Shown: one piece after another, positions 21,761 to 34,814 of the stretch
How the letters are laid out: every line of letters starts with the position of its first letter
How positions within the stretch are numbered: position 1 is the first letter of the stretch
Source of the DNA: Manihot esculenta
Lineage: Eukaryota > Streptophyta > Magnoliopsida > Malpighiales > Euphorbiaceae
Direction of reading: 5' to 3'
Length of the DNA: 64,000 bases
NCBI RefSeq assembly: GCF_001659605.2
Contig: NC_035172.2
Span: forward strand, 22,055,973 to 22,119,972
Notes under the pieces: generated by a model
Database searches by the model: none
What the model was told of the DNA's origin: nothing
The model's input: only the letters and a program-made list of their open reading frames with translations
Program-made: the position numbers and the translations under genes

Positions 21761-22021
21761 CCTAGGTTCATATGGTCGAACCTAGAGAGTGTCGAGCTCA
21801 TAGATGTTATAGAAGGGCAAGTACAATAGGAAAATCATGTCCACTAGGATAGGATGTAGAGTTCTGTCTTGAATAATGATGTGAAATGCCATGATTTTAT
21901 GCATGTGCATTGATGATATACTATGTATGTGATGTATGTGATGCGGGTTCATGTGTTTCCACATGAACCAATTGATGCTAATATTTATGTGGTGTGTACT
22001 ATTTTTTTTCAGTAAAGCAAG

Positions 22022-25000
22022 ATGAGAGGAACTTGTCGATCTGCACGATTGACTGGAGTACCACCTCAGGATGAGGGCACGGATGCCCGTCCTCCTGCAT
22101 TGCTTAGGGCAATATCCTGCAGGTCTAGCAGGGAGAGAACGTCAAGGGACCCTAGAAGGTCTTTTGATGTGAGCAGAAGGGAAACAATTCAAGGTGGAAT
22201 GTCAGAAGATGTGGGGGATGAGATGGATGTGGATCAAAGGAGGAATGGCAGTCTTGGTGTGAGCATGTCTGAAGAGGGCATGGGAGAGTCTCAAGGAGGC
22301 ACTCAGGCCTCGGGGTTTGTTCAGCCACCCCAGTACCCATCCTTTTCACAGAATCCCGGGTATTCGATGGGAGGTATATCGGATTACTCCAGTTTTAACC
22401 CTTATCACTCTCACATGCCATACCCACCTTTCTACCCACCGTACCTACAGTACCCTATGTACCCACCCCCATCTTTCTACCCAGGTACAGCAAACCCTAA
22501 CCCAAGGAATGTTGCACCTCCTCCACCACCAGCAGAACCTATGGTCCCAGAAACCCAAGTACCTAAACCTAGCTCATCTGGAGGGAGCAAGGTCAAGATG
22601 ACCGACTACTTGAAGTTGGATGCTCCTAAGTATGAAACAGGTGATGAGTACCTCAGGACGGTCAAGATGATTACAGATGAGTTAGGGGCTGATGATAGTA
22701 GAGCCATTCAGATGGCTGGGCTCACACTAAAGTGTAAGAAGGCCCGAGAGTCGTTTAAAAATTATGTGAACCTGAGGGTGGATAGTCTATCATGGGAGGA
22801 GTTTGCTAATGAGTTTGCTGGATGGGCTTTCCCTGATAGCTCAAGGGAGCTGAAAATGATCGAGTTTGAGCAGTTGAGGCAGATGGAGGAAATGATTGTA
22901 GATGAGTACACAGATAGGTTCTTAGAGTTGTTGCCATTTGCGGGGCAAAATCTGGATTCAGATCAGAAGAAGGCTAGGAGGTATATCATGAGGCTTCATT
23001 CCAGATATTCCTCCTTGATCCAGTCAGCAGAGAGGGAGAGTTTCCATGCTATAGTGGATATGGCCCGGAGAATGGAGGCTAGTGCAATAATCGAAGGAAA
23101 AGTCAGGCAGTTAGTGGCACAGCCTTCTGGTTCCAAGACCCCCGACGGGGGAAGGTTAGACTCCTCTTCTCTGAATGCAGTAGCTTCAGGTGAAAAGAAA
23201 AAGTGGGATAGAGGCCTCAGGAAGTCCAAGAAGAACAAGTTCTGGAACAAGATCAAGTCAGGTCTGGGTTTAGGAGGTGGCTCGAGCTCAGGTGCAGATA
23301 ATGCAGTATGTATGAAGTGTGGGAAGCCGCACAAGGGAGTATGTCGGTTTGGGACGACAGCCTGCTTCAGATGTGGGCAGGAGGGACACATGGCACGGGA
23401 GTGTCCTAGAGCAGCTTATATGGCACAGTCCCAACAGACAGCTTCTGGTAGTGTGGCTCAGCCAGTAGCTCCAGCCACGACGCAGGCCAGTGGCAGAGGC
23501 AGAGGGAGAGGGGCAGCCTCTTCTTCAGTGGGTTTCAGGAGTGAAGGTCCATCAGCTCCAGCACGGATCTTCACCATGACACAGCAGGAGGCAAATGCAT
23601 CAAACACCGTGGTGTCAGGTAATCTCATCATTGGTTGTTCATATGTTTATGCCTTAATGGACCCTAGTGTGCATCTCATTCTTTTATTGCTCTGAGAGCC
23701 GTCGAGAGGTTGGGTTTGATGGTCTCTGGGTTAGAGTGTCCCCTAAGGGTCAGTGGACCCAAGTGTGACCCGTCAGTGGCAGAGTCAGTCTGCCAGTGTA
23801 GTCCAATTTTTGTGGAGGGGAGATGCCTTTCAGCCGACCTTGTGGTTCTAGATTTGACAGATTTTGACGTCATTCTAGGGATGGATTGGCTATCTACCCA
23901 TGGTGCTACCTTGGACTGCAGAGATAAGGTAGTCAGGTTCAGAGATCAGGATGGGTCAGAGGTTATCTTCAGAGGAGACAGGAGGGGTACACCTAGAGGT
24001 TTGATATCAGCCCTACAGGCTCGTAGGCTGCTCAGGAGGGGTTGTCAGGATTTTCTAGCTCATGTGAGAGAGCTGGATAGTCATGTTAGAGAGCCCGCTT
24101 CAGTGCCTGTGGTCAGAGAGTTTTTAGATGTCTTTCCAAACGAGCTGCCAAGTTTACCACCTGCTAGGGAGATAGAGTTCGAAATAGAGTTGATGCCTGG
24201 AACCAGACCGATCTCTATCCCTCCTTACAGGATGGCACCAGCAGAATTGAAGGAGCTTAAGGAGCAGTTGCAAGAGCTGGTAGATAAGGGCTTCATCCGA
24301 CCGAGTACCTCGCCTTGGGGTGCTCCAGTTCTGTTTGTGAAAAAGAAAGATGGATCCCTTAGACTTTGTATCGACTATAGGCAATTGAACAAAGTCACTA
24401 CCAAGAATAAGTACCCGTTGCCTAGGATCGACGATCTATTTGACCAGCTAGCAGGAGAAGGTTGTTTCTCCAAGATAGATCTGAGATCCGGGTACCATCA
24501 GCTGAGAATAAGAGAAGGAGATGTGCCGAAGACGGCGTTCAGAACCAGATATGGGCACTATGAGTTTCTTGTGATGCCGTTCGGGTTAACCAATGCTCCT
24601 GCAGCATTCATGGATCTCATGAACAGAGTTTTCAGTCAGTATCTAGATCACTTTGTTATTGTCTTCATAGATGATATCTTAGTGTATTCCAGGAATGCAG
24701 AGGAGCATGCCCATCATCTGAGGTTAGTCTTGCAGACCTTGAGGGAACACAGCTTATATGCCAAGTTCTCCAAGTGTGAGTTCTGGCTGAGGAGCATTTC
24801 ATTCTTGGGGCATGTTGTGTCAGAAAATGGAATAGAAGTGGACCTCAAGAAGGTGGAAGCTGTAGCTAACTGGCCTAGACCCACTTCAGTGACAGAGATC
24901 AAAAGCTTCTTGGGTTTGGCAGGTTACTACAGGAGGTTCGTTCAGGACTTCTCTAAGATTGTAGCTCCTATGACCAGACTGACTAAGAAGAACCAGAGGT

Positions 25001-27006
25001 TTGTATGGACTGACCAGTGTGAAGAGAGCTTTGAGGAGCAAAAGAGGATGTTAACTTCAACATCGGTGTTAGCTCTGCCAACTAGTAATGAAGACTTCAC
25101 TGTGTATTGTGATACGTCCCGTGTGGGACTGGGTTGTGTGCTGATGCAGAATGAAAGGGTGATTGCTTATGCTTCTAGACAGTTGAAAAAGCACGAGTTG
25201 AATTACCCTACACATGACCTAGAGATGGCAGCAGTAATCTTTGCACTCAAGATGTGGAGGCATTACCTTTATGGGGTAAAATGTGAGATCTTCACAGATC
25301 ATAAAAGCCTGCAGTACATCTTGAGTCAGAGAGAGTTAAATCTGAGGCAGAGGAGATGGGTAGAACTGCTTAGTGACTATGATTGCAAAATTCAGTACCA
25401 TCCAGGTAAGGCGAATGTTGTGACAGACGCCCTAAGCCGGAAATCACTTGGCAGTCTATCTCATATTTCAGCAGAGAGGAGACCGGTGGTGAGGGAGTTT
25501 TATAAGCTCGTTGATGAAGGTCTACAGCTAGAGTTGTCTGGTACAGGTGCTTTGATAGCCCAGATGAGAGTGACACCCGTGTTTCTGGAGCAGGTGGCTC
25601 AGAAACAGCATGAGGACCCAGAGTTAGTGAAGATTGCCAGGACTATTCAGTCGGGTAAGAATGAAGAGTTCAGATTTGACAGCAAGGGGATCCTCCGCTA
25701 TGGGAACAGATTATGTGTACCAGATGACGTGAGTCTGAAGGGAGACATTATGAGGGAGGCTCATAATGCCAGATACAGTGTTCACCCTAGAGCCACCAAA
25801 ATATACCAGGATCTGAAAAGAGTCTATTGGTGGCCAGCTATGAAAAGAGAAGTGGCACAGTTCGTGTCAGCCTGCGAGGTATGTCAGAGGGTGAAGCTGG
25901 AACATCAGAAGCCGGCTGGAATGCTTAACCCACTACCGATTCCAGAGTGGAAATGGGAGAATATAGCTATGGACTTCGTGGTGGGGTTACCGGCAACGTC
26001 CAACAAATTGGACTCCATATGGGTGATTGTGGACAGACTGACCAAATCTGCTCACTTCATCCCTGTCAGGAGTGGCTATTCTGTGGACAAGTTGGCGCAG
26101 GTGTATGTTGATGAGGTTGTCATGTTGCATGGGGCTCTTGTTTCAATAGTGTCTAATAGAGGACCCCAGTTCACCTCCAGGTTTTGGCGAAGTCTGCAGG
26201 ACGCTATGGGTACCAGGTTGGACTTCAGCACTGCTTTCCATCCACAAACTGACGGACAGTCAGAGAGGACCATCCAGACAATAGAGGATATGCTCAGAAT
26301 GTGTGTGCTGGATTTTGGCGATTCTTGGAGGCAGCATCTACCTTTGGTGGAGTTTGCCTACAATAACAGCCATCATGCTAGCATAGGGATGGCTCCATAT
26401 GAAGCTTTGTATGGGAGGAAGTGTAGGTCACCGGTCTGTTGGGAGGAAGTTAGAGAAAGGGCCTTAGGAGGGCCTGAGCTAGTAGAGATTACCAGCAGAG
26501 TGGTACCAATAATCAGAGAAAGAATCAAGACTGCTGTAAGCAGGCAAAAGAGTTATGCAGATGTCCGCAGAAGGCAAGTAGAGTTTCAGGAGGGGAATTT
26601 GGTATTGCTCAAGGTGTCTCCGATGAAAGGGGTGATTCGGTTTGGGAAGAAAGGTAAGTTATCTCCACGGTACATCAGACCCTTTGAAACCTTGCAAAAG
26701 GTTGGGAATGTATCATACAAGTTGGACTTACCTGCTTCAATGGAAAGAATCCATCCGGTTTTCCATGTTTTCATGTTACTGAAGTTTGTGTCAGATCTGG
26801 GCAAGGTTCTTAGTGAGCCTGATGTGGAGATCCTAGAAGATCTCACCTATGTTGAGCAGCCAGTACGGATCCTAGACACCCAGATCAGAAAGTTGAGAAA
26901 CAAGGAAATCCCGATGGTGAAAGTCCTTTGGAATCACCACAATATCGAAGAGTGTACCTGGGAGACACGGGAGTCCATGCTCCAGCAATATCCTCATCTC
27001 TTCTAA
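22022..27006 (+). pseudogene. gag-pol: G2 gag-pol polyprotein, frameshifted at the protease active site
   Basis: The ATG follows an acceptor-like TTTTTTTTCAG. Gag has the Pro/Tyr-rich region, a core lacking four residues (DPFV in sisters), and two knuckles ([26 protein letters not shown]). At ~23665-23670 a duplicated TG shifts the frame inside the DPGAS protease motif and ends the first part at 23693-23695. The rest is open in the new frame to 27006: RT with FIDD, RNase H (DTS where sisters have DAS), HHCC integrase, chromodomain. The second integrase catalytic Asp is changed to Asn (AAT at 26155-26157, in VSNRGPQF). Apart from these lesions no stop is present in pol. Confidence 0.93.
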
Positions 27007-27090
27007 GGTGAGTGTTATGTGTTTTATGTGTATGTCTATGTTTTATGCCATGCATGCTTGTTAGGTGAATATTCGGGGACGAATATTCTT

Positions 27091-27103
27091 AAGGGGGGGA
27101 GAA
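27091..27103 (+). promoter_or_regulatory. G2 polypurine tract
   Basis: A-A-G7-A-G-A-A precedes the 3' LTR. Confidence 0.88.
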
Positions 27104-28913
27104 TGTAATACCCGGCTAGACTCCGGTATCGGAATTCCTACCGTCCGGCGGAATCTCGGATGTTGAAAACCTCTAGAAGGGTAAAAATTATGTTTTCATA
27201 AAATGTTTTAATGTATTTTAAGGTTTTAAGTAAGAAAGAAATTGAGTTTTGAATGAAAAAGACCATGGAGGCATTTTCAGGTTCGACCGCCGAACGTGGG
27301 ATAGATTAGGGGGGCATGCTAGGCTTCCGAATGTGGCTCAAGTTCGGCCACCGAACCTCATGTTCGGCTGCCGAACATGCATGCGTTTTGGAGTCGCCTT
27401 CGGCTTCTGAAGGTGGACTGGCTAGCCACCTATAAAAGGACCCATGGCTGAAAATGGGCGAGCTTTCTCCCCTATTTTCGGTCAACAGTGAGTCCATGCC
27501 CTCCCATGGTTGGTTTTGATGTTCTTCCTCAAATCTTTCGAGTTTTAACAAGTTCTAACTTGGTTTTGAAGATTTTTGAAGCTTAGAGCAAGTTTTGGAG
27601 CTTGGAGGTCCAAGGAGCTAGATTTCTCCCATCTCTAAGTTAGGATCATCTTTCCTCTCGATCTGCAAGAGATAAGCCTAGATCCTACCTTTCTTGTATG
27701 TTTTAAACAAGTTTTATGAAAGTTTATGGGGTAAAAATGCATGTTTGAGTTAGTTGATTGCATGTTAGGGTTTATGTTGAGTTTATGGGTAATGTATGTT
27801 GTTTGAGTTGCTTTATGTGTTTGTGTTGGGGTTTAGGATAGTTTGAGACCCCTAAATGCTTAATTGCTTGTGTATGCATGTTGTAGAATAGCTAAATGCA
27901 TGTTTGAATGGTTTGGGAGGCAAAATGTGCATAGATTGGCTGAGTTCTACCACTTTGGAAGAACTCAGGTTCGGCAGCCGAAGGGACTTTCGGCCGCCGA
28001 ACCTGCCTGTGGAGGCAAGCCTTTGGCTGCCGAACCCTGCCCCCGAAAGTGGACTTTCGGCTCTGGAAGGGACTTTCGGCCGCCGAAGGTGTCGCCGAAC
28101 ATGCATGAGTTTCGTCTCTGGAGGGAACTTTCGGCCGCCGAAGGTGCCGCCGAAAGTGACTGAGTTTCGGCTCTGGAGGGACTTTCGGCCGCCGAACCTG
28201 CCGCCGAAAGTGCCCTGTTCAGCCTTCCATTGCATGTTTTCTATGATTGTTTTAAGGTGTTTTAGGGGGTTTTTGGGGAGCATTTTAGAGTCATGTTCAT
28301 GTATGTTTGGTCCCTCATCTGAGTCCACCTGTGTAGGTTCGGACCCGAGGAACCGAGGACCCCAGCAGTGAGATAGCTGCTTCAGTATCTTGTCAGAGCT
28401 AGCCTGAGGTGAGTAGAATGACTCTTTATGTTTCAAAGCAAATAATGAAAGTTTTAGCATGATTCACGCATCATGAATGCCATGAGATATATTAGGTTGT
28501 TTGCATTAGAATTCACGAATATGTTGCATTGCATATTATGTTGTTGATGTGGATGAATGTTGGATGATCCTTTAGCCCTCACTATGATGAGATATGATAT
28601 GATGTGATATGGAAGTCCAGGTGTAGCCTGCACTATGCCCCTGGCACAATATAAGAGAAAGTTCGGGTGTGGCCTGCACTATGCCCCCGGCACAAATGGA
28701 TATGTATGATATGATATGTGTAAGAGAAAGACCAGGTGTGGCCTGCACTACGCCTCTGGCATGATTGGATTATTTAGAGGGCTATTGGTGACAAGTTCAT
28801 CCTTAATGTGATTTGTCTGTGATGTGATGCATTCCATGATAGCATGTGTTTTAAATGTTTTATTATTCTGCTCACTAGGCTCTAGTAACTCACCCCATTC
28901 CCTTAATCCCCCA
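27104..28913 (+). repeat. G2 3' LTR, first part (split by G3)
   Basis: It continues at 33634-34105, 2282 bp in total. It contains an extra ~88 bp of palindrome array relative to the 5' LTR. Confidence 0.92.
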
Positions 28914-31135
28914 TGTAATACCCGGCTAGACTCCGGTATCGGAATTCCTACCGTCCGGTGGAATCTCGGATGTTGGAGACCTCTAGAAGGGTAAAACCAT
29001 GTTTTCATAAAATGTTTTAATGTGTTTTATGTTTTAAGCATGAAAGGAAATGAGTTTTTGCATGAAAATAACTTTGGAGGAAAACTCAGGTTCGGCCGCC
29101 GAACCTCAAGTTCGGCCGCCGAACATGCAGGCATTTCGGGTGTGCCTTAGGCCCCCGAAGGCATAAGTGAGGGAAATCCAGGTTTGGCCGCCGAACCTCA
29201 AGTTCGGCCGCCGAACATGGCATGCATGTGGAGGCACGTTCGGCCCCCAAACGTGGCCTGGCCAGCCACTATAAAAGGGTCCCTTAGCCGAAAACGGGCG
29301 AGCTTTTCTCCCCATTGTGGGCCAAGGTGAGCTCTCCGCCGTTCCTCACCAATCTTGAGTCCTTTCCTTCAGATCTTTCAAGATTTTCACAAGTTTTTGC
29401 TTTGTTTTGAAGATTTGCAAGTTTTGAGCAAGTTTTGGGGCTTTGAGGTTCAAGAACTCAAATCTCTCCCATCTCCGAGTTTAGGTCGTCTCTCTCTCGA
29501 TCTTCAAGAGGTAAGAGCCGATCTTAAGCTCATTGAATGTTTTAAGTAAGTTTTATGAAGATCTATGGGGTAGAATGCATGTTTAGCTTGTGGTTAGGTT
29601 TATGAGCTTATGTTGTGTTTTTGAGCAATGTGTTGTTGTTGTGTGTTGTAGTTGGGGTTTAAGGTAGTTTGAGGCCCCTAGGAGACAATGTATGTATATT
29701 TGCATGATTTGAATGAGTTATATGCATGTTGGATTGAGAAGGAGAGGTTTTTGTGCAAAGGGGAGCCAAGTTTCTGCCCTTTGGCAGAAACCAGGTTCGG
29801 CAGCCGAAGGACTTTCGGCCGCCGAACATGGCTGGAGAGGCAAGCCTTTCGGCTGCCGAAGCCTGCCCCCGAAAAGAGACTTTCGTCTCTGTCTGGGACT
29901 TTCGGCCGCCGAAGGTACCGCCGAACGTGCCTGGGTTTCGGCTCTGGAGGGACTTTCGGCCGCCGAAGGTGCCGCCGAACCTGCCCTGTTCAGCCTTCCT
30001 TTGCATGTTTTTGCATGATTGTTTTGAGATGTTTAGGGGGTTTTTGGGATGTTTAGGGGGTTTTTGGGATGTTTTTTTAGAGTTATGTTCGAGTTGTTTG
30101 GTCCCTCATTTGAGTCCACCTGTGTAGGTTCGGACCCGAGGAACCGAGGACCCCAGCAGTGAGTTCAGCTGCTTCTGAGTCAGTAGAGCTTCAGCCAGAG
30201 GTGAGTGGAATAACTCTTATGCTTTTAAATGAATAAACCAGTTTTAGCATGATTCACGCATCATGAATGCCATGACATATAATAGGGTGCTTGCATTAGA
30301 ATTCACGAATATGTCGCATTGCATAATATGTTGATGATGCGGATGAATGTTGAATGATCCTTTAGTCCTCCTATGTTATGATATGATGATGATACGGTAC
30401 GGAAGACCAGTGAGGCCCATTCTATGCCCCTGGCACCATGTAAGAGAAAGACCAGTGAGGCCCATTCTACGCCCCTGGCACAGTTGGGATGTTATGTTAT
30501 GATTATGTAAGAGAAAGACCAGTGAGGCCCATTCTACGCCCCTGGCACAGTTGGACCATGTAGAGGACTATTGGTGACAAATTCATCCTTGATGTGATTA
30601 GCTGTGATGTGATGCATTTCATGTTATCATATGTTCCAAATGTTTTATTATTCTGCTCACTGGGCTCTAGTAGCTCACCCCTTTTCCCTAATCCCCCAGG
30701 ATTGCAGGTACGGGCTAGACTGAGAAGTCAAGAAGAGTGAAGTCTTATGTATGTAATAGTTAGAATGTGGACATGACAAATTGTATAATGATGTATAGAT
30801 ATGCAATGTAACGATATTGAGGTTTAGAAGTGTGCTTGACCATAGTATATTGTAATCCTTTTTGATACATGATCTTAATGTTTATTGATGACTATGTTTA
30901 GCCAACTCAACACATGTTATGCCACCCATTGGGGGCATTGATGAGATCCCACAGAGGGGTCAAGTTTATGATTATGACTATGTTCAGTGCATGTACAGGT
31001 TGAGTTTGGTGTATGAGGAAATGAATGAAAGAAAAGTTTTAATTTTTTTATGTATGTTGTTGATCACGGGTCCCGGCGGCCTTAAGTCGACCTGGATCCT
31101 AGCGCCGGTAGCGGTCCGATTTTTGGATCGTTACA
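28914..31135 (+). repeat. G3 5' LTR
   Basis: The LTR is 2222 bp. TATA at 29270-29277, palindrome clusters ~29090-29250 and ~29792-29990, leader exon 2 candidate 30128-30200. About 30 bp near 31066 (the TATGGGATTTACAGG...GCTTGCTAC region of sisters) is missing. Confidence 0.9.
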
Positions 31136-31138
31136 GAA

Positions 31139-31150
31139 TGGTATCAGAGC
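31139..31150 (+). promoter_or_regulatory. G3 primer-binding site (tRNA-iMet)
   Basis: TGGTATCAGAGC lies three bases after the LTR. Confidence 0.93.
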
Positions 31151-31396
31151 CCTAGGTTCATATGGTTGGACCTAGAGTGTTGGGCTCATAGTTGTGTTAG
31201 AAGGTCAAGCACAATAGGAAGATCATGTCCACTAGGATAGGATGTGGAGTCATGTCTTGCATGATGATGTGAAATGCCATGATTATATGCATGTGCATTA
31301 ATGATATGATATGTATGTGATGAGGGTTCATGTGTGCCCACATGAACCATATGATGCTAATGTTTGCTTGTTATGTGCTGCCTTTCAGAAAACAGG

Positions 31397-33595
31397 ATGA
31401 GAGGAACTCGTTGATCTGCACGATTGACTGGAGTGCCACCTGAGGATGAGGGCATGAGCGCCCGTCCTCCTACATTGCCTAGGGCAATGTCTAGTAGGTC
31501 TAACAGAGAAAGAGCAGTAAGAGACCCTAGAAGGTCTCTGGATCTGGGTAGGAGCAGATCAGTGAGGGGAACAGTTCAAGGAGGAATGTCAGAGGACATG
31601 GGGGATGATATGGATGTAGAGCAAAGGAGGGATGGCAGTCTGGGAGTTAGCATGTCAGAAGAGGGAATGGGAGAGTCCCAAGAAGGCACTCAGGCCTCGG
31701 GATTTGTTTAGCCACCCCACTACCCACACTTCTCACAAAATCCTGGGTATTCGATGGGAGGTACATCGGATTACCCTAGCTTCACCCCTTATCCCACACA
31801 GATGCCATACCCACCCTACTATCCACCATATTCGCAATACCCAATGTATCCACCCCCACCTTACTATCCAAATCCAGCAAACCCTACCTCAGAAAATGTT
31901 GCACCACCTCCACCACCTACAGAACCAGCAGCCCCAGTTACCCAACCTTCTAGACTTAGCTCAGCCAGTGGGAGCAAGGTCAAGATGACCGACTACATGA
32001 AATTGGGTGCTCCTCAGTATGAAAAAGGGGATGACCCATTTGTGTATCTTGAAAGGGTTAAGGTGATCACAGATGAGATTGGGGCTGATGACAGTAAAGT
32101 CATTCAGATGGCTGGGTTCACGCTTAAGTGCAAGAAGGCACGAGAGTGGTTCAAGAATTATGTGAACCCGAGGGTAGACAGCATGTCTTGGGAAGAGTTT
32201 GCAAACGAGTTTGCAGGATGGGCTTTCCCTGATAGTTCAAGGGAGCTGAAGATGATAGAGTTTAAGTAGTTGAGGCAGACTGATGAGATGAGTGTAGAGG
32301 AGTTCACAGACAGATTCTTAGAGCTGTTGCCATTTGCAGGGCAAAATCTTGACTCGGACCAGAAAAAGTCAAGGAGGTATATCATGAAACTCCACTCCAG
32401 ATATTCCTCCTTGATCCAGTCAGCAGATAGGGAGAGCTTCTATGCCATAGTGGATATGGCCCGGAAAATGGAGGCCAGTGCCATCGTTCAGGGGACAGTT
32501 AAGCAATCAGTGGCACAGCCTTCTGGTTCTAAGACCCCAGGCTCTTCTTCTTTTAGTGCAGCAGCTTCAGGCAGCAAGAGGTGGAGTAGTACCACCAAGA
32601 AGACAAAGAAGAACAAGTTTTGGAACAAGGTCAAGTCCAGTCTGGGACTAGGGAGTGGCTCGAGCTCTGGTGCGGATAATGCAGTTTGTGCAAAGTGTAG
32701 TAGACCACACAGGGGAGTTTGCCGGGCTGGGACAACAGCCTGCTTCAGATGCGGGCAAGAAGGACACATGGCTCGGGAGTATCCTAGGGTAGCTTTTGGA
32801 GCACAGTCTCAGCAGACAGCTTCTGGCAGTGTGGCTCAGCCAGCAGCTCCAGCCGTGACTTAGGCCAGTGGCAGAGGTAGAGGGAGAGGAGCAGCCTCTT
32901 TTTCAGCGGGTTTCAGAGGTGAAGGTCCATCAGCTCCAGCACGGATCTTCACGATGACTCAACAGGAGGCAGATGCATCTAACACCGTGGTGGCAGGTAA
33001 CTTAGTCATTGGTTGTTCAGATGTGTATGCCTTGATGGACCCTGGTGCATCTCATTCCTTTATTGCTCCGAGAGCCGTTCAGAGGTTGGGGTTGATGATC
33101 TCTGAGTTAGAGTGTCCTCTCTGGGTCAGTGGACCCAAGTGTGATCCATCAGTGGCAAAGTCAGTCTGCCAGTGCAGTCCAGTCTTTGTTGAGGGAAGAT
33201 GCCTTTCTGCCGACCTTGTGGTTCTAGACTTGACAGATTTTGACGTCATTCTAGGGATGGACTGGTTATCTACCCATGGTGCTAGCTTGGACTACAGGGT
33301 CAAGGTAGTCAGGTTCAGAGGTCAGGATGGGTCAGAGGTTGTCTTCAGGGGAGACAGGAGGGGTACACCTAGAGGTCTGATATCAGCTCTTCAGGCTCGT
33401 AGGTTGCTTAGGAAGGGATGTCAGGGGTATTTGGCTCATGTGAGAGAGCTTAGCAGTCAGGTTAGAGAGCCCGCCTCGGTGCCAGTGGTTAGAGAGTTTC
33501 TAGACGTCTTCCCAGACGAGCTACCAGATTTACCACCTGCTAGGGAGATAGAGTTCGAGATAGAACTGATGCCTGGAACCCGACCTGGATCCTAG
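31397..33595 (+). pseudogene. gag-pro: G3 gag-protease remnant with four stops
   Basis: The frame is continuous but carries a TGA at codon 6 (31412-31414, CGA in G4) and TAG codons at 31709-31711, 32267-32269 and 32861-32863, each a CAG in a sister copy. Domains seen are the Pro/Tyr-rich segment, the gag core, knuckles (the first changed to CAKCSRPHRGVC, the second with its last Cys changed to Tyr in HMAREY), and protease DPGASHSF. The frame runs 12 bases into the fused LTR tail before stopping at 33593-33595. Confidence 0.92.
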
Positions 33596-33628
33596 CGCCG
33601 GTAGCGGTCCGATTTTCGGGTCGTTACA
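33581..33628 (+). repeat. G3 3' LTR stub
   Basis: TGGATCCTAGCGCCGG...GTTACA is the terminal part of the LTR. CGACC at 33581-33585 is present in both pol and LTR and is the junction microhomology. Confidence 0.88.
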
Positions 33629-33633
33629 CCCCA

Positions 33634-34105
33634 GGTTTGTAGGTTCGGGCTAGATCAGGAAGTCAGCAAGAGTAAAGCTATGTTTATGTAATAGTTAGTT
33701 GTGGACATGAGAAAAACATTGTAATGTAAAGTATAGTGATGTAATGTAAAGAATTGTATTAAGGATAGAATTGTGCTTGGCCCTAGAGTATGTTAATCCC
33801 TTTGTGATACATGATCTTGTTGATGATGTTTATGTAAACCAAGCTTAATGTATAATATGTTACCCCATTGGAGCATTTGATGAGGGCTCCAGTGTGGAGT
33901 TTAATGTTTATAATTATGAGTTGTGCATGCACAGGTTAAGCTTGGTAAAGGAAAGGAAAAAGTTTAAATTTTTTATGTATAATGTTGATCATGTATGGGA
34001 TTAAACAGGTATACAGGATGTATATTAGGCTTGCTACGGGTCCCGGCGACCTTAAGCTGATCTGGATCCTAGCGCCGGTAGCGGTCCGGTTTCCGGATCG
34101 TTACA
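33634..34105 (+). repeat. G2 3' LTR, second part
   Basis: It resumes GGTTTGTAGGTTCGGGC and ends GATCGTTACA. Confidence 0.92.
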
Positions 34106-34110
34106 GGAAT

Positions 34111-34814
34111 GATCACCTTTATATCCCCATGATTACTTGCTTGTTGGATGCTATGATGGAATGGTAATCAGCCTATGGTTTTATCTTTATTTAATAGTAT
34201 TCTCTCCGGTTATTATAAGTGCTTATTTCTGCGGTCATTAAAAGAATAGTGAATCATACTTCCTTAAAATTAATCAACTCTTTGAAAAATTTTTGTTGAT
34301 TAATTTATGTCTATCGACTTAATTTCATTTGCCATTTATTTTGAGTAATCCTACTCTCTCATATTCTCTCTGAGTTTATAATAATATGATAATCTATTTT
34401 TTTTTTATATGATGTTACAATAGCCATAAAACCCTATTTATTCTAAATATTGAGATTAAGACAAAATATTAATGAAATTAACAATGGTATGTATTTATTT
34501 TATAAGGCAATTTGTATATTATTTGATAATTTTTTCATGTTTAATTAAAAGCACATATGATTTTGTGCAATAATTTCATAGTTGTTTGTGATATGTTGGG
34601 ATTACCTACTTCTATATTGGTTAGTGATGGTTAAATTTGTCCTTAGAATGATTTTTTTTTATTTTTTATTTTTTTAGATTATATTTAGATTTTAATTTGA
34701 ATATTTGATAATTTTCTTCATCGACATGGACATTTGTTTCCTCAAGTGGCTTAAGGTAACAGTATAATCCACCTGAGTTCTTGAGTTAGAACTTATATGG
34801 TTTATAATTTAAAG
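34111..34814. other. AT-rich non-coding stretch
   Basis: I see poly-T and poly-A tracts but no convincing gene. A 60-base open stretch at 34111-34167 next to a GTAATC donor lacks an acceptor. Confidence 0.45.

Larger units (their letters stand above)
28914..33628 (+). mobile_element. G3: Tekay-type element deleted from pol into the 3' LTR
   Basis: A 5' LTR, primer site, gag and protease are present. At 33581-33585 the pol sequence jumps to the last ~45 bp of an LTR, which ends GTCGTTACA. Flanking target duplications cccca (28909-28913, 33629-33633) are perfect. RT, integrase, polypurine tract and most of the 3' LTR are absent. It sits in the G2 3' LTR and so is younger than G2. Confidence 0.93.
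19551..34105 (+). mobile_element. G2: Tekay-type Ty3/gypsy element with G3 nested in its 3' LTR
   Basis: The LTRs run TGTAATAC...GTTACA, with a perfect target duplication ggaat (19546-19550, 34106-34110). The primer site is at 21749-21760, a long gag-pol frame at 22022-27006 and a polypurine tract at 27091-27103. Removing G3 (28914-33628 plus one TSD) leaves ~9.8 kb. It belongs with G3 and G4 in a second subfamily, with LTRs starting GACTCCGGTATCGG inside. Confidence 0.95.

Noticed and set aside
34111..34167. Possible exon next to G2 (HLYIPMITCLLDAMMEW)
   Set aside because: No acceptor upstream and the frame is closed by TGA in the sequence that adjoined it before the G2 insertion.
34690..34755. 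Possible exon ending ...CFLKWLK before GTAACA
   Set aside because: A stop codon lies between the nearest acceptor and the exon body.
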